Part shown: positions 1 through 11,073 of the stretch, piece after piece
Layout: each line of letters starts with the position of its first letter
Position numbering within the stretch: position 1 is the stretch's first letter
DNA from: Amaranthus tricolor
Taxonomy: Eukaryota; Streptophyta; Magnoliopsida; Caryophyllales; Amaranthaceae
NCBI RefSeq assembly: GCF_026212465.1
Contig: NC_080049.1
Location: forward strand, 1,433,460 to 1,497,459
DNA length: 64,000 nucleotides
Reading direction: 5' to 3'
Translations under genes and position numbers: made by a program
The notes under the pieces: model-generated
The model's input: the letters and a program-made list of their open reading frames with translations, nothing else
What the model was told of the DNA's origin: nothing
The model's database searches: none

Positions 1-960
1 CTGTCGAGAGTAAGTATCAAAGAAATCCACTTTTCTCTTTGCTAATATCATTTTGCAATCAAACAGGCATTCACTTATTAATTATACCATCAACCTTCAA
101 TTTCTTTCTTAATACCCATTTACACCCAATTATTTTGCAACCTAGTGGAAGAATCACTAAGTGCCAATTATGATTAGAGTCAAGTGAATCCATCTTATCA
201 TTATCTACTTCTTGCAATAAATCATCATTTAATGAGGTTAAAGCTTCATAGAGGTTTGTGGATTACTCCTCTAAAACACTAACGGCCCGTTTGGTACATG
301 GTATTAGAGGGCGGTAATAGTAATAAAATTAAGTAATAAAAATTTGATTGTTTGGATGCCTTCAATGGTAATGGATGGTAATAAAATAAGGTAATAAAAT
401 TACCAAAAAGGGCAATTTTTATTACCATCAAACAACCTGGTATTAGGCTGTAATGGTAATGAAGTATTACTGTGGTAATAAATTAAGGTAATGTTGTTTC
501 GAGCTGAAGAAAAAAAATAATGAAGAAAAAAAAGGTAATGTATGTAATTATCCAAAAAAATATTATTATTAAAAAAAGAATCATTAGATAGAATAATTTA
601 GATACAATAATGCTTTTAGATATAAATATACAATAATGAAACTAAGAGTCATTACCATTTTTTATTACTAACAACCAAATGCAATCAATGAAATATTATC
701 TTTTATTACCATTTTTTAGTCATGCACACCAAACAAAAGAATCTTCATTACCAATTCTCATATCCATTCCTTCATTACTATTGTCATTACAATATTTCAT
801 TTCCATTACTTCATAACCATCAACCAAACGGACCGTAAATTCTAGACCATAGCCATTGTCTATCCTCGTCCTCTTTCTTCCTCTTGATTGAATATCCTTA
901 ATCAAGTTTTTTTAGGAGTTAGGATGAGCACCAACTTGAGGAGTAACAAAAGATGATGAA
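1..960 (-). pseudogene. Copia retrotransposon pol fragment (integrase-RT linker and RT start), split by a MITE
   Basis: Read on the minus strand, about 240 down to 50 encodes the entry of a Copia RVT_2 domain: a KMDSL stretch, then a W, then a GCKWVLRKKLKVDG segment that fits the conserved 'GCKWV.K.K...DG' start. Before it, about 905-840 (minus) gives a basic RGRKR stretch followed by an acidic/aromatic linker typical of the region between Copia integrase and RT. The two parts are separated by the MITE at 283-835. The reading frame has stops, including one soon after the KWV motif, and the fragment runs off the left edge of the window. It is a dead retrotransposon remnant; the family is clear but the lineage is not. 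Confidence 0.6.
283..835. mobile_element. Tourist/PIF-Harbinger-type MITE
   Basis: The 553-bp element has terminal inverted repeats: the left end reads CGGCCCGTTTGGT and the right end reads ACCAAACGGACCG. It is flanked by a 3-bp target duplication TAA at 280-282 and 836-838. TAA/TTA duplications and a GTTTGG-containing TIR are typical of PIF/Harbinger-derived Tourist MITEs. The interior is built from AT-rich variants of GGTAATAAAATTA and its complement and has no coding capacity. It interrupts the Copia pol fragment on the minus strand, so it is younger than that fragment. Confidence 0.75.
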
Positions 961-1685
961 TTCCCTACTATTTTTAAATTCAAATGGAATTTGATCCTTT
1001 TACAAATTAGCATCGTTTTCATATATAAGGTATTTTATTTCCGTTCAATCTTGTTCCTCAAATTGTTGGTATGCATTTATCTGGAAATTCATTGTGCTGT
1101 GCTTAAACTTAGCTTAGTTTCAGATGTGTTTGGCGTTTATTTATTTAATCCTAATTTATAATCCAAAAATAATCATCTCATTAACCCACCTTCTATAATC
1201 TATATTCTATATGACATCACTTCAAAGAAATTTATTGCTTTTTTGAAGAACTTTTTGTCTGGTAATTTCGGTTGTGCACAGGAAAATCTAGTCTCCAGCC
1301 AGCCCAGTTTATTTTAATTAAAACATTTTGATTGTATAACATATAACTGCACATGTATAGTAGTCAAGTTTGTTTAGCACATGAATATTTGGCGCATACA
1401 TTCCCACTGTCTCATGAAATTTGAAGCATTTTCTTTCTAGTCTGTCTCATCAAATTTGTCGTGATCATGAATTTTAGTGGTAAGGGAATTGAGTTGGAGA
1501 ATAATAAAAAACACGTGGAGGATAGAATGAGTTGTTAAGACGAAGATAGAGTATAAGTTTGTGGACGTGATTAAAAGGAGAGTGAGGCCATTGACAAAAA
1601 AAAGTGTAAAATTACGGGACAAATTAAAATGGAAAGTGGGGAAAAATGAGAGAGATATGTTAAATTAGGCTGGACTTATTGTGAA
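961..1685. other. AT-rich spacer, nothing recognised
   Basis: No coding region, terminal repeat or RNA gene could be supported here. Short open frames exist on the minus strand but have no recognisable similarity. Confidence 0.5.
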
Positions 1686-1689
1686 TGCC

Positions 1690-2396
1690 AGCATATTAAC
1701 GGGGTGACAAAAGTGCACACACTTCATAAGCCAAGGAGATATTTACCATCCCAAAACCATATGGCAATGGGAAGAAGGTCTCTAATAGCTTATAAAGCGT
1801 GCACACCATTTTCAATTTATCGATGTGGGATAACTCATCCCAACACTCCCCCTCACATGCGAACCCCCGTCAAGTTCGCATGTGGGAGTAATCAATTAGG
1901 GTAGGAACGCCATTCTTTTCGAACCTACCATTTTTAGATTGTTGATCGAACCATCAGCTCTGATACCATGTGATTTTTGGGAAACAATGAACTTCACCAA
2001 GTGTATGTGCAAGTCAATGCTCTTGGCTCGTGGATTTGTAGGCTTGAGCCCACGGGTGTCCCGTGTCCACACGAGTGGGCCGGTGAAAAATCATGTGACG
2101 AATTGTCACAACCTAATTTAACATGGTATCAGAGCCGAAGGTGGTTCCTAGTATGATGTGGCTCACATGTGAGACAAGATCCCACATCGATAAAATATTG
2201 GGTTGTTGACTTGCATATATAGTGGGTAAGCTCATCTTCCTACTACCATATGATTTTTGGGAAACAATGAACTTCACCAAGTGTATGTGCAAGTCAACGC
2301 TCTTGACTCATGGATTTGTAGGCTTGAGCCCACGGGTCTCCCGTGTTCACACGAGTGGGCCGCGGTGAAAATTATGTGACGAATTGTCATGGCCTA
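1690..2396. mobile_element. Cluster of TRIM retrotransposon pieces in opposite orientations
   Basis: A repeat of about 150 bp occurs at 1969-2123 and again at 2249-2396 in the same direction with roughly 90% identity by eye. Immediately after the first copy is TGGTATCAGAGCC (2124-2136), the plant initiator-Met tRNA primer-binding site used by many TRIM/SMART elements. The reverse complement GCTCTGATACCA lies directly before it (about 1957-1968), so the repeat has primer sites on both sides. To the left, on the minus strand, the order primer site, short interior, a GAGGGGGAG polypurine tract and then TGTTGGGATGAG marks a second TRIM LTR at about 1690-1846. No protein is encoded. Exact borders are uncertain because the two elements are fused or nested. 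Confidence 0.6.
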
Positions 2397-3729
2397 ATAA
2401 GATAGATGTAGGTACTTTTTACCACTTTGTTAACTTGGCTTGTTTTGCTCACCAAATGTACTTGGAGCAAATTTGGTGGATGGAGGGAGTGTATTAGTAT
2501 CCTCAACACTACCACCGGGTAGCGTAGTTTGTGATTAGGTTTTCTTTTTTTTTTTTTCAGTTTTGGTTTTGTAATCATTTTGTTTTGTTTACAGTTTAGT
2601 ATTTTTTATTTATTTATTTTTTTATATATTTTTTTAATTTTTCATATTTGGATAGTTTGGTGATCAAGTTGTTGATTTGCAGTTTTGATTAGACGATATT
2701 GTGTGGGTAGTGAAGAAAAATGACTACTGCAGCAAGACCTACAAGGGTGCCAGCAAAGGGTGGAAATGAGCAAGGTGGTACGAGGATTTTTGGCCCATCT
2801 CAAAAGTATTCCTCTACGGATCTTGCAGTACATACCAATCTATTTTTCTACTTTGCGTTTTGTTTGTGGGATTATGGATTGAAAATAGATAGAAGGAAAT
2901 GCATGCTAAATTTGATGTCTTTTGGTTTCTTGTTTTTGCTCGAAATTAAGTGTAGCAGATCTCTCCGTGGTCTTCTTCTCTAGACTCTTGCTATGAACTT
3001 AATGCCGTAGAGTTTTTAGGTTAAAGTAGAAATGCTTTTTTTGAATAGTCATTTTGTGATTTTGCCTTTCGTTTGCATTTTGCAACATACACTTATTAGG
3101 TAGGGAATGAAAGGGAAGCCTAAGAAAGTGAAAGAAGTGCAGTTCGTGTTTCAAGAAGTATTGGGATGTGGGTGAAAAATAGGATCCTCGGCCGCTGCTT
3201 GGAAATGTTTAGATTTGGCTAATGAAAGGAGGGAAAGTAAATTTCTAAACAATTTGATTTTATAGACAGAGCTTGAAATTCATAGTGGATTATAAAATTT
3301 TAGCATTGTGAAGCCCTATTAGACACAGCATTGTTTTGCCTTCCTTTTCTAAATTAAACTCGATTGTATAAGGGAAAGTAAATTTCTTCTAGTGTGTATC
3401 CCTGCCCTTTGGTTTTATTCCGGTTTATTCTTGACATCTTGAATAGCTGGATGTTCAGATGATTTGATTGTTTATGTTCTAAATGTTCCTTTTTCGTTTC
3501 AGTGATGTGGATGATGAAGAGGACGACACTGAAGCTTTATTAGCAGAGCTGAAACAAATAAAGAAGGAAAGGGCCAAGGAGACGTTGCGGATGGTGACTG
3601 TCTTTTCTTTGATTCTTTTCATGTTCTTTTAATTGTTCCAAATGATTACTGAATGTAATGCAAGCTTTTATGGCGAGTAATACATCGCTGTCGCTGGTGT
3701 TTCCTTTGCAGGAACGACTACAAGAAGAG

Positions 3730-3918
3730 TGTTTCGGTCATGAAACGAGGAAGTGCAAAAGACACTTAAAATACCTGGAGATAGGTGTAATCGGGTACAA
3801 CCATCAATATGCTGAAAATGTTTATGATCCTTCCGCTGATGAGACCTCAAATCCTGCAATACAACGTTAGCCTTGTCCGGGGGTTATTTCCCGGAAAACC
3901 CCTCCGACGCTCAAGTCA
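3730..3918 (-). repeat. 3' LTR of the CWC15-disrupting element
   Basis: It starts TGTTTCGGTCATG and ends CTCAAGTCA in plus orientation and matches 7419-7607 without a visible mismatch. On the minus strand it begins TGACTTGAGCG and ends CCGAAACA. Confidence 0.85.
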
Positions 3919-4507
3919 AATCGAGAGACAGAAAGTAATGAATATATGATAATGAATGAATACAAGATTAACGGATTGTAGGATGAGTTCAGATCAATTG
4001 AAGGAATATTTGGTTTAGTATAGATTGTACGTAGGAGGGTGAATATTTATTGTGGTGTAACGATAGCAATATATAAGCTTAGTCCGGTGCAAATGATGTA
4101 CGCGACATGTATTTATAATGGTAGAATGGAGGTTGGATGGTGAATTAATGTGGGAATCATGGGTATGATGGGTGAGTGGTAGGTTATGATGAGTAGTGGG
4201 TAGTTATTTTAAGAAGTTATTGAACCGAGCGGGGTGGTTAGGGTTTGACTAAATAAATTACGGGTTTATTTATTTGACCCCATAACATTAGCCCCACGCA
4301 TGAAGAGCGATAGATAAGGGAATTTAATGTAGCGAGGGTATCAGTCTTTATGCGGAAAAAATCATACCTGTGATGCAGATCAAATAAATATTCGGAAGAA
4401 ACCATGCAATAAGGTCTGAATAAGATAAACTTCGAATTCTTGCTTCGATGGGCCCATAATGGTGGAAGCCCCATGAATTATAAATGTTTGGCCTTTGGGC
4501 CACTTTT

Positions 4508-4586
4508 GATGATTCGACATTTGAGCCTGATATGATGATTCGACATTTGAGCCTGATATGATGATTCGACATTTGAGCTTGATATG
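4508..4586. repeat. 26-bp tandem repeat, three copies
   Basis: The unit GATTCGACATTTGAGCCTGA plus a short spacer occurs three times in a row (starts near 4511, 4537 and 4563) inside the LTR element. Other repeats in the same interior include three copies of a segment built on GAAACGTTCTA...CATCAAACC near 5600, 5695 and 6300, and several copies of CTTTCAAACTAGGTGAAAG between 4960 and 5150. Confidence 0.75.
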
Positions 4587-6584
4587 ACGATACGGCCTGA
4601 CAGTCAAACACCTGTGACTTAGATAAGGAATCATACTAGATGAATCCTTCGAAAGCATTGATGAATATTCGGATCAGACATAAGTCTGCATTTAAGGAAT
4701 ATTTGGATCTGACATAAGTCCGCATTGCCCAGCCGTCAATCATCCGGGACATAGATAAGGAATCAAACTAGGTGAATCCTTTGAAAACATTGATGAATAT
4801 TTTGATCAGACATAGGTCCGCTTAATAAGTGATTGAGTTATCAAGCTAGGTGATACTCGCTATGAATACATTTACAAATAACGCCCAAAATCACTCGTTT
4901 TGGGGCTTAATAAGAGTCCGAGTTACCAAGCTAGGTGACACTCGCAAGGATTTCACTTTCAAACTAGGTGAAAGTTTGATAATCAAGATAAATATTTTGA
5001 AAATATCGCCCAAAATCAATCATTTTGGGACTTCAATAATAATATGACTTTCAAACTAGATGAAAGCTTAGATGATTCCATAATATGACGAATAATGCCC
5101 ACATGTTGGGACATTAATAATAATATGACTTTCAAACTAGGTGAAAGCTCAGATGACTTTATACACTCATCATTGAAAACCACATATAAGTAAAACCCAA
5201 TATATTAAGAATAATAATGGTGAAGTATTGAATTTCCACGCATAAATAATAAATAATTCTTTTAATAGGTGTCAATATCATACTTGATCACTTTCCATAT
5301 CGACCCATGAATACAACAAATACGGAACACCCGATATACGTTGATGAATAAAAGTAAAAATAACCATATGATCATCATCAGATTAATATAATATATTCTT
5401 CACTTGGCAATACTAATCAAAGATTTGCATCCTTTCTGTAGCATTTCATTAGAAGGCGAGGATGATGATTTTTCTCCATGCATCGAGTCACCTCAGATTG
5501 AACCACCGTCGGATCATATTCGGATTCAGCCAATACATTGAATTGGGCAATATTTGGAGTAATTTTTTCAGATTGAAATCACGTAGCTGAAGCTAGTTCG
5601 GAAACGTTCTACGGGTCATCTAATCCTTTAGATAGTGCATCAAACCGAACTTCAACAATGAGACTGAATTTTTTGGTCAGTTGAAGTTGGTTTGGAAACG
5701 TTCTATGGATCTAATAACCCTTTAGAAGGTGCATCAAACCAAATTTGGGTCCGACTTTATGATAATACGTCATGACAATTACTCAACCGGGTCTTCGATG
5801 ATTCGGATGTAGCATAACTCGGCTACTTTCAATACTTAGACAATTTTGCGAAATTATTGGAGGCCCTTGGGGGGGGGGGGGGGGTCCGAGTTTTTAATAT
5901 TTCGGACAAATTGATGATACGGCAAAAGACAAAACTTGTATAATAACCTTAGACAAGAGAATCCGGCTATTCGATGGTACAGAATGACTCATCGCATCCG
6001 AATCGCTTATGATATATAGCTTATTAATTAGACGGTCACATAGCTGGAGTTGACAAAAAATGGTGAAATTAAAGAGCTGGATATAATATATCACATAATT
6101 AGACGGTCACACACGAGTGGGAACCTTCTTTTCCTCATAGCAAAATGATCTTCAAATCAAATCTTCATCATTAACAAATAATTTCCGAATCCCCAAAAAT
6201 AATGGGTGCCGAGAAAAATTCAGGAAATATTCACATACGGCACAGTAAAGATAAGATGATGGTCCTTTAGACCGAAACCACTTAGTTTAAGCTAGTTTGG
6301 AAACGTTCTATGGGTCATCTAATCCTTTAGAATGTGCATCAAACCGAACTTCAACATTGAAACGGTATACATTGATGAATAAGAGCAATAAGATCCAACT
6401 TTATATCCTTGAATAATGACAAACACTTGAAATGATTTGGCCCAAATATTCTCGATCAAGTTTTTCTTCCAAAAGTGAAGAGTTAATAGTATCTAAAAAC
6501 AGAGAAAAAAAAATGTTTTCTTTTTTTGCTTGTTACATTCCTCATCATAAAATAAAAACCGTGCGGAAAAACGGTTATTAAAGC

Positions 6585-6700
6585 AGGACCGGACCGGGTT
6601 TCTGGAAGACCGGACCGGGTCCGTATGTTGAGAGTTTCCAGAAAGCAGAAATCGCAGGACCCGACCGGGTTTAGGCAAGACCGGACCGGGTCCGTAAGCT
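6585..6700. repeat. GC-rich near-palindromic repeats (GACCGGACCGGGTC)
   Basis: Within an otherwise AT-rich LTR element, the block GACCGGACCGGGTCCG occurs twice, with diverged flanking copies (AGGACCGGACCGGGTTT, AGGACCCGACCGGGTTT). The copies are arranged as two pairs about 65 bp apart. They have no coding function that I can see. Confidence 0.6.
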
Positions 6701-7087
6701 GAAAGGAAATCTGATGATTTGGTTTGTTGAGTGGTGATAGCCGAATGAATTTGGTGATATACAAAATATAATCATGATTGGAAAGTACATGTTAATGGGA
6801 ATTAATAATTGCATCCAATTCTCAGTATAAAAGAAGTTGGATTAAGCTTCTTCTCTATTGGATTGTTAACTCAATTGATTGAGTTGAATATGAATCCTGA
6901 TCTTGCAATGAAAAATCTAATAACTTTCAGCCCTAATAATGTTATTATGAATATAAAGAATAATTGCTGAACTTTAATAAAGTTTAATGTATATTAAAAA
7001 TGCAATAATACCCCAAGACGGTTATTTCACTTCGTTAGCTTGTGATGCAAGAAGATTTCAAAGGACGATCCAAATATTAACTTGGAC

Positions 7088-7089
<2 letters not shown>

Positions 7090-7119
<30 letters not shown>
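7090..7119. repeat. Poly-T tract of about 30 bases
   Basis: A long homopolymer in the interior of the LTR element. A poly-G run of about 15 bases also occurs in this element near 5868-5882. Both are likely length-unstable and may be misassembled. Confidence 0.8.
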
Positions 7120-7123
<4 letters not shown>

Positions 7124-7418
7124 ATCCAACCAGCAAAAGATATAGCAAATACTCCCAAACATTACTCCATTACAGTTCCTGACTTATACCCACCGAAAAA
7201 AAAATGATGAGATAGTTATACGCCATAAAATTGGGTATCTGCGGAGTTGTTCGGAAAAGGCGGTAATGAGGTTTCGTTCTAGCATGTCCAGATCACGGCT
7301 TGATTGTTAGCGTGACCCGCTGAAGTGTCTGTATCTGTGCTATGCACGGTAGCGGTTTGTGTTGGATTTCTTTTGGAAGCCATGACTTTTCGTTCAGTCC
7401 CCACAGACGGTGCCAAAC

Positions 7419-7607
7419 TGTTTCGGTCATGAAACGAGGAAGTGCAAAAGACACTTAAAATACCTGGAGATAGGTGTAATCGGGTACAACCATCAATATG
7501 CTGAAAATGTTTATGATCCTTCCGCTGATGAGACCTCAAATCCTGCAATACAACGTTAGCCTTGTCCGGGGGTTATTTCCCGGAAAACCCCTCCGACGCT
7601 CAAGTCA
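7419..7607 (-). repeat. 5' LTR of the CWC15-disrupting element
   Basis: Same 189-bp sequence as 3730-3918. The primer-binding site abuts it on the minus strand at 7418-7397, which fixes the orientation of the element. Confidence 0.85.
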
Positions 7608-8171
7608 GATCGAGAATTGAAAGTCAAAGAAGCAGAACTCATGAGGGGAAACCCTTTACTTAATGTAAATGGTCCAACCAGCTTCAACGTTAAAAGAAGG
7701 TTACTCTCCCCTTTTATTTATGCCAACATACAAGAAAAGAAAAGGTAATAACTAAAGAATAGGAAATGAAAATTTCTTTGACGATGGGAATAGTAGGAGA
7801 CTATGGTATGTATGTAAAAATGCGGTAATGGTCGCGATTGTTGTAACGGAACGCTGATGCCATCATATCGTCTAAATATCGGTTGAAACTACAGTTTTTT
7901 GCACCTTTACAACACGGGAAAAAATGGTTTGTTTATTTTGAAAATCTTTACAATGCGGCTGATGCGATGGATTGCAACCTTATTTTTATTCTGTTTATAG
8001 ATCCCGATCTCTCAAGTTACCTATCCTGTGTTGTGTTTCCGCTGTAGGTGGGATGATGATGTTGTGTTCAAGAATCAAGCGCGTGGTGAGACGAAAGCTG
8101 CTTAACGCTTCATCAATGATACTATTCGGAATGATTTCCACAGGAAATTCTTACACAAATACATGAAGTAA

Positions 8172-9080
8172 ATTGCATTGTTACTCCTGCTTTGTATGCA
8201 TGAAAATGTCCTTGAAAACTAAAAATGCTTGATATTGTAGTTTTGTTTTTGAATATACAGCAAATGTTTGTATAAAAATTTACGTTGTATATTTACAGAT
8301 ATCAATATCAATATCAATATCAATATTAATAGAGTACTAGATAGATTCTCTTGTAAAACACGGATGCCATAAATATTTACTAATATGAATACTGATATTA
8401 TATTATATAATTAATTTATTTACAACATAAATTTAATTATTAAATTTTTATATGATATTATCATTATCAAAGTGAATCAATAATTTATTATACAACAATA
8501 TTTAAACATATACTTATAGTAATTATTAATTATTGTGACAAATAAACTTTAAAAAGTCTTCAACTATGATAGATAGGAGGGGGGATTTAGTTGAAAAAAT
8601 AGCTTATATTAATTAGTTTATTCATTATAGGAGTATGATGATGATTTATTATCTAAGTTAAAATAAAAAATTTACATGTATATTATTTTTTGGTTTATAT
8701 AAGAAAATTAATATTTCAATAGATCATCACATATAATTATAGTCAATCAACAAATATTAATGTTTTTAATGAGTTATTCTTTCCCTAAATATCAAGGGAA
8801 GTATCAAAAGTTTCCCCGTCAATAATAGAAAAAAGGCGAGAAAATTTTTAATGATAGTGTGACACGTGTCTCAATTCGTTTCTTCATTAGTATATTTTAT
8901 TGATTGATTATTGATGATTACTCGCAAAAGTTTTATATGGATTTAGTTCATACTATTTTAGTGTGTATCAATTTTAAAATAGCAAATACTACTATATCTC
9001 AAATCTCAATGATTGACTTGATTGTACTTATCAAATGGAAATGCTTACTATTTTTATACCTTTTAAATTGCTACTATTTA
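8172..9080. other. AT-rich spacer with a short (ATATCA)n microsatellite
   Basis: Downstream of the CWC15 remnant. It contains about five ATATCA-type units near 8299-8327 and otherwise AT-rich sequence. No gene could be supported. Confidence 0.5.
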
Positions 9081-9084
9081 AAAT

Positions 9085-10045
9085 AGCGTAGACTAAGTGA
9101 TCCAATTATGGACAACCTACAATCCAAGACCAGCCATGAAGAACATAATTGGATCAATATACTTGCTAAGCCTACTGAACTTGCTGACCTTCGCATGAAG
9201 ACTAAGGAAGGACATCTTCAATCTGGACCAAGCATGAACATAGAAGCATAGCAAGATCAAGAAGGATCAAAGGAAAGCCTCCCAACAGCAGCCAGACATA
9301 ACAGAAGTCTGGATCAAAGCCCACAAGTAGCAGAACAGACAAGACAACAAACTGTCTGCCAGCCCACCTTCCGAGACATCGAGAGCCCAACCTGGTGCAT
9401 GAATGAATGTGGAAATTCAGAGGAAGGCATCTTTGTACATGGACCAAGAAGCTTGGGCCCAAAAACAATACTGATAGTCCTCACAGAACCCACGAGAACA
9501 GCTGCAAGGTCATGTGTTCGCCAGCTTTCTGATAAAGGCTGATTTCAGTTGTAATAAGGCTATTTTGCAGTTCTGTTTTAATCCTCTTGTATAGCACGCG
9601 CTTTAATATTAGACACGGAGGTAGTTAAGTTTGTTAGGCGCCTAAACTAGCCATTAGAGTCCTATATAAAGGGACACCCTCATTTGTATCAATAAATTCA
9701 GATTGTTAATGAAAAATTTCTTCAAGTAAATTGCCTTGCAATTTCCTTCCCTGGCTGAGTTCTTTGCGAGTGAAACAAAGAGGGCATTCGGTTTTTCCAC
9801 GAAGGTTAAGAGAGTGAATCTTAATCTTAGTGTGAGGAAGAGGCAAGTGGCTGAGTGAAGGTCGCTTGTTTCTATCCACGACATAGAGACATTCCAAAGA
9901 AATTGTTTTGGTCACCTTCTATTTTCATTCAAGACAGAAGGCTTGTATGTGTGTATTTCTGTGTCAAGATTAGTCTTGACATTGTTCTTGGAAGGATTTA
10001 TAAGGTTCTTGAAGTATTCAACCCCATACTTGCATCACTGAGTAT
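9085..10045 (+). mobile_element. Solo-LTR-like sequence (probable Copia)
   Basis: The layout is that of a plant Copia LTR: a GC-richer U3 region, a TATA box (CCTATATAAAGGGACA, about 9661-9676), an AATAAATT polyadenylation-like signal about 30 bp later, a U5-like region, and an end resembling CAACCCCATACTTGCA. No primer site, gag or pol sequence follows. The outer borders and any target duplication could not be fixed, so this is an inference from composition and signal order. Confidence 0.35.
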
Positions 10046-11073
10046 ATATTTTCTCATATATTAAATACTTGCTACATTAAGTTTATTGACATTATTTATC
10101 CTTTAAGTTTATTTTACATATTGCAGCTAATGTGTAATAAAAAATATAATTAAGTAATATTTTGTTTGAATGATTGAATTGCATATTTTTATGATATAAA
10201 CTTTTTACAACTTTAATTATACATAATTTAATATATAAATAATCAAAATAATATATTAAATTACATAAAAAGTTAAATATAACAAGTATAATGAAAAAGA
10301 GGAATTACGAAACCACCTTCTCGTATTACTCGCATAGAGGCAAATGTAGATTAGTCCGAATGAAGTGGGCAAATGAAGGGAGAATGTGACAAAAAACACC
10401 GGCCACAATCCACGTACTTAATACTTACATATTCACTGTCCACATGTCAACTAACTGCTTCACTTTTACTCTTCAAACTCTTGTTTACTGCTTACAACGC
10501 CATTACATTACAAAACTCAATCAGAACACCACCCTTTTCTTCTTCTTCTTATTATTATTTTGAATATTTTTAAATATTTTTTTACATTTTATTTTTATTT
10601 ATTTTTTTTAAAAAAATAAAATTTATTATAACAGGTCATAACAGGTCAATAGGATACTTAAATTTACTCTAAGTAAATACTCAAATTGTAATTATTCATG
10701 GTTAATCAATAAATGAGATTATTATAGAAAAATAATGAAAAAGTTAAATTATTCTATGTAATTTTTCATTATTATTATTATTATTATTAAATAAATTTTC
10801 AAATGAGATAATATTATAATTACCTGTAATTTTAAAGTGCTTAAATTTTATAGTCTTATTATCACTTATAATCTTAAGTTAATATGATTATTTATCATAT
10901 TAAAGTAATATGATTATTTATCATATTAAAGTGATCATTTAAAGAAATTGGTTAATTATACGAGTTCATCTCATGGTGGGACACTGTGGACAAAATGTTA
11001 TTATTAATATTAGTATTATCAGTACAACAACATATAACAAAAAAAGAAATATCTAAATCTAAAACAAAAAAAA
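10046..11073. other. AT-rich region upstream of the NHX gene
   Basis: Presumed promoter and 5' untranslated region of the antiporter gene. It contains a (TTA)n microsatellite near 10767-10790 and a direct repeat of AATATGATTATTTATCATAT (about 10878-10927). No well-placed core promoter could be proven. The sequence just before the start codon is A-rich (AAAACAAAAAAAA), as is common in plant leaders. Confidence 0.45.

Larger units (their letters stand above)
3730..7607 (-). mobile_element. Non-autonomous LTR retrotransposon (Ty3/gypsy-type primer site) inserted in CWC15
   Basis: Direct repeats of 189 bp at 3730-3918 and 7419-7607 are identical by eye and are bounded by TG...CA. On the minus strand the LTR at 7419-7607 is the 5' one: its ...GAAACA end is followed at once (7418-7397) by GTTTGGCACCGTCTGTGGGG, close to the TGGCGCCGTCTGTGGGGA primer site of some plant gypsy elements. 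A 34-codon open frame (7383-7279, minus; starts MASKRNPTQT) follows where gag would begin, then stops. The 3.5-kb interior encodes no reverse transcriptase, integrase or protease, so mobility would depend on enzymes supplied in trans. The flanking CWC15 frame looks continuous across the insertion, and no clean 5-bp target duplication is visible. Confidence 0.8.
2720..8171 (+). pseudogene. CWC15: CWC15 (Cwf15) spliceosome-associated protein, broken duplicate copy
   Basis: Pieces line up in order with CWC15, a small component of the NineTeen/Prp19-associated spliceosome complex. Exon 1 (2720-about 2845) encodes the family start MTTAARPTRVPAKGGNEQGG and the GPSQKYSS motif. A later exon (3503-3593) gives the acidic DDEEDDTEALLAEL segment. 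The next starts at 3712 (ERLQEE), is cut at 3729 by an LTR element, and resumes at 7608-7699 (KVKEAELMRGNPLLN, then VKRR). The last exon (8048-8171) carries WDDDVVFKNQARGETK and ends FHRKFLHKYMK. The exon expected between 2845 and 3503 (KPRK...NLRDELEERE region) was not found. The final exon has an in-frame TAA at 8103-8105, where the family has Lys, removing the conserved last 22 residues. Introns remain, so it is a duplicated rather than processed copy. Confidence 0.85.

Noticed and set aside
2124..2136. tRNA-like sequence TGGTATCAGAGCC as a possible tRNA gene
   Set aside because: Only the primer-binding complement of a tRNA 3' end is present; there is no cloverleaf or internal promoter boxes.
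4348..4658. Three overlapping minus-strand frames in the LTR element with repeated residues
   Set aside because: They reflect the 26-bp tandem repeat, which is open in several frames; no domain is recognisable.
5868..5882. Poly-G run as a possible G-quadruplex signal
   Set aside because: A single homopolymer of about 15 G is more likely replication slippage or sequencing artefact than a designed structure.
7279..7548. 89-codon minus-strand frame spanning LTR and primer site
   Set aside because: It reads through LTR and primer-binding sequence; only the last 34 codons could be a gag remnant.
10373..10573. 66-codon plus-strand frame upstream of NHX
   Set aside because: Short, ends in a TTC/TTA-rich microsatellite translation, with no similarity; likely promoter-region noise.
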